From Bacteroidia bacterium (GTDB lineage: Bacteria > Bacteroidota > Bacteroidia > J057), in the NCBI GenBank assembly GCA_030430575.1, contig JAUIKF010000037.1:1-64000 (forward strand): a stretch of 64,000 nt of DNA. The letters are read 5' to 3'. A program made the translations under genes and the position numbers. A model generated the notes under the pieces. The model was not told where the DNA came from and searched no databases. It saw only the letters and a program-made list of their open reading frames with translations. Below, one piece after another: positions 51,569 to 59,592 of this stretch (position 1 is the stretch's first letter; the number at the start of each line of letters is the position of its first letter).

Positions 51569-53974
51569 ATGAAATTATTCAAAAAAATAGCCCTCGTTGT
51601 CATTATCCTCATCCCAATTTGTGGGAGCGGGGGGTATATGTATTTGCGAAATTCTTTGCCTACCTATTCGGGCGAATTGACGCTGCAAGGGCTAAATGAG
51701 GAGGTCGAGGTACTCTTCGACACCTATGCGATTCCGCATATATATGCACAGAATGAGGCAGATGCCTATTTTGCCCTGGGCTATGTGCATGCGCAGGAAC
51801 GGCTGTTCCAGATGGAACTCATCCGGAGGGCAGCCTCAGGACGACTGGCAGAGATTTTGGGACCTGACTTGGTCGAGGTGGATCAGCTCTTTCGGACTGT
51901 GGGCCTGGATCAGGCCGCAAAGGAAAGTGCCAGTTGTTTCCTCATTGAAGGGAAAACGCCGTTTCGCCAAGCTGCCCTTGCCTATATCGACGGGGTCAAC
52001 CAGTTCATCGAGACAGGGCCTACCCCACCAGAGTTTGAATTGATTGGTATTCCCAAAACCCCCTTTACCCCTGAAAATGTCTACCATATTTCAGGATATA
52101 TGGCCTTTGGCTTTGCCATGGGATTTGATGAAGACCCTGCAGTAGACCGCATCTTGCGCAATTGGGGCCCCGACTATTTGGTGGACGTAGTAGATAATTA
52201 CAAAGGAGGAACTCAAACGATCAAATCCTTTCCTTTACCCATTCTCCAACATGCGCCACAACTTTCAGACTTGCGGTCACGCATTCGCCCTATTCTGGAT
52301 AAGCTTCCTATTCCTTTATTGATCGGAAGTAATAGTTGGATTGTAGGGCCTCAGAAGACAAAAAGTGGTCATGCCATTCTTGAAAATGATACCCATATAG
52401 GATATAGCCAGCCTGCGGTATGGTATGAAGCTCACCTGGAATACCCTGGCTTTAGTTTCTACGGCCTGCACTTAGCAGGCTTACCGCTAGGAGTGATTGG
52501 TCATACGCGCAGTCATGCTTGGGGCATCACCATGCTGGAAAATGACGACATGGACTTTTTTATTGAAAAAAAGCACCCTGATCGCCCTGAAGTATGGGAA
52601 GATGACCAATGGGTTCCCCTCAAAGTAAGAGAGGAAGTCATCAGGGTAAAAGATGCGCCTGACCAGTCCTTTCAAGTATTTACTTCCAGGCATGGTCCGT
52701 TAGTCCAACAGGTATTTGAAGGCATGGTGGATACCATGCCCATCGCTATGTCATGGGCTTATAACCAATTCCTGAATAAGAGCCTTCATGCTGTCTATAA
52801 GCTTGCGCATGCCCGCGACATCAACGATGCCCGGAGCGCGGTTTCAAGCATAGACGCCCCAGGCCTCAATATGATGTATGCCGACACGGCAGGCAATATC
52901 GCCTGGTGGGCAGCAGGACGCTATACGCGCTACCCTGCCCACGTCAATACCAAAACTTTATTGGATGGTTCTACAGCCGAAGATGCCCCGCTGGGTAAAT
53001 ATCCCTTTGAAGAGAACCCCCAAGCGGAGAATCCTCCTTGGGGATATGTATACTCTGCCAACAACCAGCCCGACAGTGTTCACGGGCAGATTTTTCCTGG
53101 CTATTATGCGCCAGAAGGAAGGCCAAGGCGAATTGTAGAGATGCTAGAGGCAAAAAATGACTGGACAGTGGAGGAAGTTCAAAAAATGAGTGTGGACACG
53201 CGCAGCACCTCACAACTAGATATTATCACAGTCATGATCGATGGCCTATCTAAGGATAAAGAACGCTCAACAGTCGAGCAAAAGGCCTTGGAGCAGCTCA
53301 AAGGCTGGGATGGCCAGCATTTACTCGCTTCAATCGGACCAGTCATTTACCAGAGATGGACCTATCACATCATGTACATGGCTATGGCCGACGAAATGGG
53401 AGAACCTGATTTCAAGGCAATTAGCGGCGGATTTTTACTAAAAAGAACGACTCCAAGGCTGATGAGCAATGAAGCTTCACGCTGGTGGGATGACATCACT
53501 ACAGAAGCTAAAGAAACGCGAGAGGACATTTTTGAAAAAGCTTTTTCTCACGCTATTTCTCAACTCCAAACCCAATTGGGTAATGATGTCAGCCAGTGGC
53601 AATGGGGCAAAGTCCATACGGTGGAGCACCAGCATGCTATCGGCCGTCAGGGCGGGGCACTGGGAGCTACTTTTAATGTAGGGCCTTTCCCTACGATGGG
53701 AGGCAGCGAAGCGATTAATTGTATTGCTGTGAAGACGAGTGCGTCAGGCACATACGAATCGACGTATGGCCCTGCCATGCGCAATGTCGTCGACCTTGGC
53801 AACCTCGAAACAGGCTGGGCCATCCTGCCTACGGGCCAGTCAGGCCACTTCTTAAGCGATCATTATGATGACCAGGCGGAGATGTATGTGAAAGGAGAAT
53901 ATCGGAAAATGATGATGAATAGAGCGGATATCGAGGCAGATATGAAAGGGAAATTGGTGTTGAAGAAGAAATAG
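51569..53974 (+). CDS. penicillin acylase-family N-terminal-nucleophile hydrolase
   Basis: 801-residue precursor of the penicillin amidase (Ntn-hydrolase) family. A hydrophobic N-terminus (FKKIALVVIILIPICGSGGYMYL) directs export or anchors it. The alpha-chain features FDTYAIPHIYAQNEADAYFALGYVHAQERLFQMELIRRAASGRLAEI are textbook. The chain is predicted to cut itself before Ser254 in GSNSW, which then becomes the N-terminal catalytic residue of the beta chain. ENDTHIG and SNAARWW-like (here SNEASRWW) motifs follow, with HTRSHAWGIT and YTRYPAH. It cleaves an amide such as an acyl homoserine lactone or a lactam side chain; quorum-quenching relatives are known. The substrate is not readable here. 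Transcribed alone. Confidence 0.92.
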   Translation: MKLFKKIALVVIILIPICGSGGYMYLRNSLPTYSGELTLQGLNEEVEVLFDTYAIPHIYAQNEADAYFALGYVHAQERLFQMELIRRAASGRLAEILGPDLVEVDQLFRTVGLDQAAKESASCFLIEGKTPFRQAALAYIDGVNQFIETGPTPPEFELIGIPKTPFTPENVYHISGYMAFGFAMGFDEDPAVDRILRNWGPDYLVDVVDNYKGGTQTIKSFPLPILQHAPQLSDLRSRIRPILDKLPIPLLIGSNSWIVGPQKTKSGHAILENDTHIGYSQPAVWYEAHLEYPGFSFYGLHLAGLPLGVIGHTRSHAWGITMLENDDMDFFIEKKHPDRPEVWEDDQWVPLKVREEVIRVKDAPDQSFQVFTSRHGPLVQQVFEGMVDTMPIAMSWAYNQFLNKSLHAVYKLAHARDINDARSAVSSIDAPGLNMMYADTAGNIAWWAAGRYTRYPAHVNTKTLLDGSTAEDAPLGKYPFEENPQAENPPWGYVYSANNQPDSVHGQIFPGYYAPEGRPRRIVEMLEAKNDWTVEEVQKMSVDTRSTSQLDIITVMIDGLSKDKERSTVEQKALEQLKGWDGQHLLASIGPVIYQRWTYHIMYMAMADEMGEPDFKAISGGFLLKRTTPRLMSNEASRWWDDITTEAKETREDIFEKAFSHAISQLQTQLGNDVSQWQWGKVHTVEHQHAIGRQGGALGATFNVGPFPTMGGSEAINCIAVKTSASGTYESTYGPAMRNVVDLGNLETGWAILPTGQSGHFLSDHYDDQAEMYVKGEYRKMMMNRADIEADMKGKLVLKKK

Positions 53975-53982
53975 GAAGGAGG

Positions 53983-54044
53983 AAAAATTCAAACTCAACT
54001 ATCCTTCTTTTTGAATTTGAACTTGAGTTTGAACTTGAATTTTC
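53983..54044. repeat. TTTGAACTTGA inverted low-complexity tract
   Basis: AAAAATTCAAACTCAACT (53983-54000) faces TTTTTGAATTTGAACTTG and GTTTGAACTTGAATTTTC (54008-54044). It spans the gap between the convergent acylase and anti-sigma genes and probably terminates both. Confidence 0.8.
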
Positions 54045-54065
54045 TCAGATATATATCTTTTCTTT

Positions 54066-54818
54066 TTATTCCCCCAATTCTTCCAAAATCTCTTTTGCTT
54101 TTTCTTGATAATGATGTCCTTCACGATCCGCTATTCTTTGAAAAGCCTTTTGGGCTTTTTCCCTATCCACTGGAACCGTCAACCAGCTCAAAGCAGTATA
54201 CCAATCCCCTTGTTCTGTCAGTTGTCCCATTTCTTGAAAGTGATCCCTCGCCTGTCCAGGATTACCCAATTTCAGGTAAGATAGACCCGTGAACAGGGCT
54301 TTTTCTGACTGCTGCAGGGCAGAGAGACTATCTGCTGGCACCTGTTCATATAAAGCAATGGCAGCTTCATAGGCTTGTCTTTCAAACGTTTTATGCGCTG
54401 CAGCCATCAGGCTATCGGTCACGGTGCCCAAAGGCGCTGGCGTATCGGGCAGTGAAAAGTTTTCTGCAAATAACTGGGCTGGATCAGCCGATCCGTCAAA
54501 ATCGACAAGCATAACCACAGCAATCAGCAGGGCAATAGCGGCTGCAAGGAGCCCGCCGCCCATCCACAAATTTCGGGTGCGGGTCGATCGCTGACGCTGC
54601 TGGTGGGCTTTTGTTGAAATCTCATGAAGGCTTTCTTTCTCATGCAAGGTACCAGCTTGGATAGCCAGATGCTTGGTCTTCAAAAAACCTTCAAATTCTG
54701 CCTTGATTGCAGCATTTTCTTCTATCTCTGATTCCAACTGAAGTAGTTCAGCCTCCGCCAACTTCCCAGCAAGATAGCGATCAAATCGTGCGTATAGTTC
54801 ATGGTCATGCGTTTCCAT
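54066..54818 (-). CDS. membrane anti-sigma-like protein with TPR domain
   Basis: 250 residues from the chosen start METHDHELYA; a start at 54875 would overlap the sigma gene by 52 bp and is less likely. The cytosolic N-terminus (FDRYLAGKLAEAELLQLESEIEE) resembles the short zinc-less anti-sigma modules of Bacteroidota. One membrane segment (about 100-125, WMGGGLLAAAIALLIAVVMLV) follows. The outer part holds about three TPR-like repeats (ALYEQVPADSLSALQQSEKALFTGLSYLKLGNPGQARDHF). It starts 5 bp after the sigma stop codon. It would bind and hold the sigma factor and sense a periplasmic partner through its TPR part, which is an inference. Confidence 0.78.
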   Translation of the reverse strand: METHDHELYARFDRYLAGKLAEAELLQLESEIEENAAIKAEFEGFLKTKHLAIQAGTLHEKESLHEISTKAHQQRQRSTRTRNLWMGGGLLAAAIALLIAVVMLVDFDGSADPAQLFAENFSLPDTPAPLGTVTDSLMAAAHKTFERQAYEAAIALYEQVPADSLSALQQSEKALFTGLSYLKLGNPGQARDHFQEMGQLTEQGDWYTALSWLTVPVDREKAQKAFQRIADREGHHYQEKAKEILEELGE

Positions 54819-54823
54819 TTGGG

Positions 54824-55414
54824 TCAAGTAGTTTTGTGTTTCTCTGACAGTAAGTCTCTCAAGCGTTTCATACATCGGTACTTAATATTGGATGCCGTCG
54901 CTCCCTTATTAAAGCCCATTCGTTCTGCAATTTCTTCCATCGTATACCCATAGTACTCTGCTTCTATCAGTATTCTTCGACATTTTTCCCCTAACTGATC
55001 CATCAGCCTTTTCACCTCACTCAGCTCCTCTTGCAGTTCTAATTGCTTCAATATATTTCGAGCCTTGTCCGGCAAGTGTTGATATTGTTCGACTTCCTCC
55101 TCAATTACATGAGACGAGTTTTTTCGAATTCTATCTACACATCGATTTGAAAAAGCTTGAAAAAGATACGTGGACAACTTACTTTCGCCCCGAAAACGGC
55201 CTTGCCGTATTTGCCTACATGTGCCGATTACGGCATCTGAGTAGGCATCTTGGGCGTCTTCGAAGCTCAGTCCATGGCGTTTGATCCCACTATAAATGAA
55301 ATCCATATATTGCTCATAAAATAGCTGGGTATAGCGCCTTTCGCTAAGCCCATCTGCTAGCAATCCATCCAAAATTTGCTGATCTGGATAAGCTTTTTTA
55401 TTTTTTTTTGCCAT
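54824..55414 (-). CDS. ECF-type sigma factor of the CHAT cluster
   Basis: 196-residue sigma-70 family factor. Region 2 covers about 28-100 (LFYEQYMDFIYSGIKRHGLSFEDAQDAYSDAVIGTCRQI, FRGESKLSTYLFQAFSNRCVDRIRKN). Region 4 covers about 135-190 (LGEKCRRILIEAEYYGYTMEEIAERMGF, a helix-turn-helix NKGATASNIKYRCMKRLRDLL). It is diverged from the ECF factor at 8408. It is divergent from the T9SS cargo gene across 168 bp that carry the shared motifs described for 55440-55529. I infer that it controls the CHAT/subtilisin/Hint cluster. No direct promoter evidence exists. Confidence 0.93.
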   Translation of the reverse strand: MAKKNKKAYPDQQILDGLLADGLSERRYTQLFYEQYMDFIYSGIKRHGLSFEDAQDAYSDAVIGTCRQIRQGRFRGESKLSTYLFQAFSNRCVDRIRKNSSHVIEEEVEQYQHLPDKARNILKQLELQEELSEVKRLMDQLGEKCRRILIEAEYYGYTMEEIAERMGFNKGATASNIKYRCMKRLRDLLSEKHKTT

Positions 55415-55439
55415 AGATGGTGATGCAGGTCCTTTGGGT

Positions 55440-55529
55440 TCGTCTCATCAAATAACGGTTTTTTTTTCTTAGCGGAAAAACCTTCGGGCAGGAAGGGTCA
55501 AAACCGAACTGATCATGTGAAAAGGAATC
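55440..55529 (+). promoter_or_regulatory. upstream region with motifs shared across the CHAT cluster
   Basis: Three exact words sit in the 168-bp sigma/T9SS gap and recur elsewhere only upstream of cluster genes, as far as I can see. TCGTCTCATC (55440-55449) recurs at 59459. TTCTTAGCGGAA (55466-55477) recurs at 63807. TGTGAAAAGGAATC (55516-55529) recurs at 56503. CGTCT resembles the -10 of ECF promoters. Together they suggest a common regulator, but no site is proven. Confidence 0.55.
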
Positions 55530-55582
55530 ACCGTGCACTTATGTAACGGGCAATATCCTATTAACTCAAATGAATTTATCAC

Positions 55583-56461
55583 ATGAAAAAAATGCATTTT
55601 CTAACTTCTACTTTTTTGTTTTTGCTGCTCACTTCCTTCCTCTTGTCCTTTGCTAAGACAACGACTAATCCTCCCCCCCCTACGGGCAATCCTGAAGGGA
55701 ATGGGACTGGAGTTATTGCTAATGGTGTCTTGGGGAGAGATGATCCGGAAGATGTCTATATCCAAACTTGCGCCGTATTTGGGCAAAATAACTATGTGGT
55801 TTTTAACCATGACATCAGTTTGACTTATGATCCGAATCAATTTCCCTATTTAGCCCTGACTTTTTATCTGACAGACCCTAACGGCAACCCCCTTTCAGGT
55901 AATTTTCTCGGACAAGTGAATGATAGTTTTACCGTAGCCTTCAACCCTGTAATTCCCTTCCCAACGATTCCTTCTACCACTGTCTGCGACTCTTTTGAAT
56001 GTATTATTCAATTTAACCTGTACTACAGTTGCATGATTCCATCTACCTACCCAGTAGACGATGAAATTCATATCCACATGTACTTATTTGATTATCGCCA
56101 TACGCCAGATGGAGAATTCACCATTTTTGCGCCGATATGCTCCCTCGTCCCTTTCGGCGACCGAATCAAAACTGCGGGCAGGCTGGGAGGACCAGGCTCC
56201 CCTCAAACAGATGCATTTGACAACTTCTATGACCTTTACCCCAATCCATTTCAGGATCACGTAACGTTGAGCGCCAATCCTAATGGGCGGACTCAATTTA
56301 GCTTATGGAACCTGCAAGGTCATATGTTGAGGAAGAGTGATTGGGTTGAGGCAAATATGTCTCAGCAATGGAATCTGGCTCAATTGCCTCCAGGGGTGTA
56401 TATCGTCATGATCGAAGACGAATTTGGGCAAAGAGGGGTGAGAAAAATGATCAAGAAATAA
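55583..56461 (+). CDS. secreted T9SS cargo protein of the CHAT cluster
   Basis: 292-residue exported protein with a signal peptide (HFLTSTFLFLLLTSFLLSF, to about residue 24). The body of about 190 residues is beta-rich and unlike any domain I recognise. It contains five cysteines (DVYIQTCAVFGQN, TVCDSFECIIQF, YYSCMIP, APICSLVP), so disulfides are possible in the mature protein. A T9SS sorting domain closes it (DLYPNPFQDHVTLS, LWNLQGHML, PPGVYIVMIEDE). It is divergent from the sigma/anti-sigma pair and upstream of the CHAT gene. Its upstream motifs suggest control with those genes. It could be the signal received outside or an effector. Confidence 0.82.
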   Translation: MKKMHFLTSTFLFLLLTSFLLSFAKTTTNPPPPTGNPEGNGTGVIANGVLGRDDPEDVYIQTCAVFGQNNYVVFNHDISLTYDPNQFPYLALTFYLTDPNGNPLSGNFLGQVNDSFTVAFNPVIPFPTIPSTTVCDSFECIIQFNLYYSCMIPSTYPVDDEIHIHMYLFDYRHTPDGEFTIFAPICSLVPFGDRIKTAGRLGGPGSPQTDAFDNFYDLYPNPFQDHVTLSANPNGRTQFSLWNLQGHMLRKSDWVEANMSQQWNLAQLPPGVYIVMIEDEFGQRGVRKMIKK

Positions 56462-56468
56462 ACTAATA

Positions 56469-56490
56469 AAGCCTCCGGGCAGGGAGGCTT
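56469..56490. terminator. hairpin after the T9SS cargo gene
   Basis: AAGCCTCC (56469-56476) and GGAGGCTT (56483-56490) form an 8-bp perfect stem with a 6-nt loop, 7 bp past the stop codon. No T tract follows, so termination may be partial. Confidence 0.7.
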
Positions 56491-56502
56491 CAAGATGCTA
56501 TT

Positions 56503-56516
56503 TGTGAAAAGGAATC
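56503..56516 (+). promoter_or_regulatory. 14-mer shared with the sigma/T9SS intergenic region
   Basis: TGTGAAAAGGAATC, identical to 55516-55529; TGCAC follows 7 bp later here and 4 bp later in the other copy. It is 158 bp upstream of the CHAT gene start. Confidence 0.5.
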
Positions 56517-56674
56517 CACTAACTGCACCTGACTATAAAATTACGCTTTAATCATATAAAAACTAAATTTGCATATGCAAAATCTTAGGTATTTTGGCAT
56601 TAACACATTGCTCACCCTTCTTACCTACGGCTTAGGATCGTCCAGCAATTCGCAAATAAAGAAATTGATCAACA

Positions 56675-59428
56675 TTGATTAAGCACCAATTATGTTGTCT
56701 CAGAATGGTCCTCCTATGTGTTTTCATAGGCGGGCCATTATTTCATTTATCATTATCGGGGCAGGAAACGGACTCGGCGATCATCCAACTCCGAGCCGAA
56801 ATAAATGCGGCGAAGGCAAAGAAGGATTGGCAGGCCTATTCCTTGGGGTATAATAGGGTAACAGAACGCCTGGCAAGGGATGAAAGCCGTTTTTGGGAAG
56901 CATACCAACATGGGCAGAAAGCCCTTGATAGTATCGGCTACTATTTGTCAGATACAGCGAAGAATTATAGTAACGCCTTAGCCAATCAGGCGTATTTTTG
57001 CCGTAGGCTGGGCCAGCTGAAAGAAGCGAAATCTATTTATCAAAAAAGCATAGAACTGTATCAAATCGACCCTAATCGCAATTCTGAGGCTATTTGTACG
57101 GCTTATTATATGCTAGGCACGGTCTACTTTATGGAAGGCAACTGGCTGGAGGCGAAAGCACGATTTGAAAAATCAATAGCCGTCTGGGTAGATGCGGGCA
57201 TGCCGCCGTATAGCTATACGGTAAGTACCTATTTGCACCTGGGATATGTCTTCAGAAAACTGGAGGACTGGGCCAGTAGTAGGGCCTATTATGGGGCGTG
57301 CCTCAATTTCCATTATCGGCCGTACAGGATTGAGGCGGGCTATGGGATGGCCTGGGCCTTCCTGGAAGAGAACAAATCCGATACGGCTCAGATGTACCTC
57401 GACTATGCCATCCGTCAGCAAGACAGTTCGGATCTATACATCCCTCAAAAAGTAGCTGAAATTCAAGCGAAAATATTTGCCTTGCAAGGACGGGAAAAGG
57501 ATGCGTTGGGATCTTTCAGGGAAGCGCAGCGAATGCGGGTAGTAGATAGTCCTTATCGTTTTGAAGATTTATCTATTGGGGAAAAGGAGCTTGCGGATCA
57601 TTTCCTCCAAATGGCCATGTATGATAGTGCTTTTCAGCATGTGGGCCAAGCATTTGCTTACCTGGAATTACCCAATGAATTACCCCTTGCATCTACCTCT
57701 ACTGATCGATTCATCTTTCCGCAACAAGCCCTTGAATTGTATATCCTAAAGGGCAATATATATCAAGCGCAGTATGAAAGAGATCAACATGACAGTTTGT
57801 CTCATGCAGCCTTGGCTTGTTATGAGAAAGGATTTGAGCTATATCGTGGGCTGAGGGAAGATCGGGTAAATGAAGCCAATAAGCTCCTCTTGAGCGACTT
57901 GAACTGCCAGTTGACAGAAGGCGCACTGACCAGTATATATGCCCTGCTTCGCGCAGAAGGCCAAGCCTTTGCAGATCAAGCCCTCCTATGGATGGAACGC
58001 TATCATGGAGGCATCCTCTATTCTGAGTTTCAAAGAAGCGAAGCTTTTTTGGAGGAATATCTTCCTGACAGCATTCGCGTTCAAGAGAAAAACCTGCTGA
58101 GCAGGATCAGCTACCTCAGGTCTGAGGTTCAGGAGGCGCGGGATGATGAGACGCGTGTGCAAAAGCAAAATGAATTGTTTGAAAGGCGTGAGGCCTATGG
58201 CCAGTTCAGAACGCGTACAGCCATGGAATGGCCTCAATATGGGCAGCAAACGAAGCCCATTTCGCTACCTTCTTTGAGGCAAGGCCTCCAAGACTTAGAG
58301 AAGGGGGCAAAAGTACTTTCCTTTTTCTGGGGGAAAAGCCATCTTTTTGCCCTGACGGTTTCACAAAACTTTTCCATCAAACTCGAACAAATCTCAGGTC
58401 AAGCTGCCCTTGCTGAAAAGGTGCCTCAATTTCACTCCATACTGGAAACACCTGATTATAGCCCTGAAGGGCTTGATAGTTTCTGCCACTATGCGACAGG
58501 CCTGTATGCGCATTTATCTACCATTTTATCTCCTCTATCAACAGCAGAAGCCCTTTTTATTCAGCCCGATGGGGCCTTGGCGAATCTTCCATTTGAACTA
58601 TTAGTAGCAAAAAGACCTGAAATTGAGGCCATGCCTTCGGTGTCGGCAGCCTATCGGCATTTGCCTTATTGGGGGAGAGAATTGCCGATTGCCTACTTTC
58701 ATTCCCTCAACCTGATGTTGACTTCGTCAGCATCCAAACCGCCAAAACATGCCTCCCTGGCTGTATTTGCCCCGCGCTATGCGGGCGCCTATCACCTCAA
58801 GCAAAATGAAAGCATTTCAAGCGAACTTTCTCCATACCTGTCATCTACTAGCTTCTCTTTTGAAAAAGCGACCAAAGCCCGCTTATTGAATGAAATGCCG
58901 CGCTATGCCTATAGCCATGTATCTGTACATGGCTACCCCAATGAAGAGAGCCCATGGGATGCCTATTTGCAATTTGCCCCACATGATTCCTCGTTGGAGC
59001 GGCTGTATGTCCACGAGATCTATACCCTCGAACTACCGGGCTCTTTGGTCACGCTGGCGGCTTGTGATGTGGGCAAAGGCCGCTTAGAGGCTGGAGAGGG
59101 CATCTTGAGCCTTGCCAGGGCCTTCCGCTATGCAGGCGCCTCTACGGTCATCCAGAGCCGCTGGCGAGCAGATGCGCGAGTGGCTTCTATGCTTTTCCCT
59201 TCATTTTACCAAGAACTCGCTGCCAAAGAAAGCTCCCTCGCAGCTTTTTCCCTTGCCCGCAAGGAATTCCTTGAAGAAGCCCCCATCGGGCTCACACATC
59301 CTCATTTCTGGGCCAATTTTGCCCATTGGGGCGTGGATAAGGAAGCACCTGCTTCCTTCTGGTGGGGATGGATCGCGCTGATTTTGGTGCTGTTCATGTT
59401 AGCGGGAATTTATTTTTATAAAAAATAA
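56675..59428 (+). CDS. TPR-CHAT (caspase-like protease) membrane protein
   Basis: 917-residue protein combining TPR repeats with a CHAT domain, a caspase-fold cysteine protease. A signal-type hydrophobic N-terminus (MVLLCVFIGGPLFHLSLSG) comes first. TPR-like helices cover about 30-450 (KSIYQKSIELYQI, AKARFEKSIAVWVD, YMLGTVYFMEGNW) and a helical linker follows. The CHAT domain is at about 600-880 with the catalytic dyad His752 (HVSVHGYP) and Cys797 (LAACDVGKG), both intact, and the conserved GEGILSLARAFRYAGASTVIQSRW. A C-terminal membrane segment (WIALILVLFMLAGIYF) would anchor it with the CHAT domain outside the cytosol. The start used is TTG; ATG at 56705 is possible. It would cut a protein target when the TPR part binds a partner; the target is unknown. 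Confidence 0.92.
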   Translation: MIKHQLCCLRMVLLCVFIGGPLFHLSLSGQETDSAIIQLRAEINAAKAKKDWQAYSLGYNRVTERLARDESRFWEAYQHGQKALDSIGYYLSDTAKNYSNALANQAYFCRRLGQLKEAKSIYQKSIELYQIDPNRNSEAICTAYYMLGTVYFMEGNWLEAKARFEKSIAVWVDAGMPPYSYTVSTYLHLGYVFRKLEDWASSRAYYGACLNFHYRPYRIEAGYGMAWAFLEENKSDTAQMYLDYAIRQQDSSDLYIPQKVAEIQAKIFALQGREKDALGSFREAQRMRVVDSPYRFEDLSIGEKELADHFLQMAMYDSAFQHVGQAFAYLELPNELPLASTSTDRFIFPQQALELYILKGNIYQAQYERDQHDSLSHAALACYEKGFELYRGLREDRVNEANKLLLSDLNCQLTEGALTSIYALLRAEGQAFADQALLWMERYHGGILYSEFQRSEAFLEEYLPDSIRVQEKNLLSRISYLRSEVQEARDDETRVQKQNELFERREAYGQFRTRTAMEWPQYGQQTKPISLPSLRQGLQDLEKGAKVLSFFWGKSHLFALTVSQNFSIKLEQISGQAALAEKVPQFHSILETPDYSPEGLDSFCHYATGLYAHLSTILSPLSTAEALFIQPDGALANLPFELLVAKRPEIEAMPSVSAAYRHLPYWGRELPIAYFHSLNLMLTSSASKPPKHASLAVFAPRYAGAYHLKQNESISSELSPYLSSTSFSFEKATKARLLNEMPRYAYSHVSVHGYPNEESPWDAYLQFAPHDSSLERLYVHEIYTLELPGSLVTLAACDVGKGRLEAGEGILSLARAFRYAGASTVIQSRWRADARVASMLFPSFYQELAAKESSLAAFSLARKEFLEEAPIGLTHPHFWANFAHWGVDKEAPASFWWGWIALILVLFMLAGIYFYKK

Positions 59429-59458
59429 GGCTAAGGTGGTGAGGCAATTGTGTACCGC

Positions 59459-59486
59459 TCGTCTCATCTAGCATAAGGCTTTTTCT
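59459..59486 (+). promoter_or_regulatory. motif shared with the sigma/T9SS intergenic region
   Basis: TCGTCTCATC (59459-59468), then a TTTTTCT tract ending at 59486, followed by a CAGAAATTTCC stretch. The same order occurs at 55440-55480 (TCGTCTCATC, then TTCTTAGCGGAAA), with spacing of 24 versus 26 bp. It lies 134 bp upstream of the subtilisin start; the equivalent distance at the T9SS gene is 143 bp. Confidence 0.5.
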
Positions 59487-59592
59487 CAAACAGAAATTTC
59501 CTTCTCAGGCCCTCCTTTTATTTAACCGTTGATCCCAATGGCTCTATATGAGCATGGAGACCTATTGTCCAACATTTTATAAGAATATACCC

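Noticed and set aside
56675-59428. Craspase-type (CRISPR III-E) TPR-CHAT
   Set aside because: The neighbourhood has no Cas7-11, Csx or CRISPR array; the CHAT protein is exported or membrane-anchored, which does not fit.
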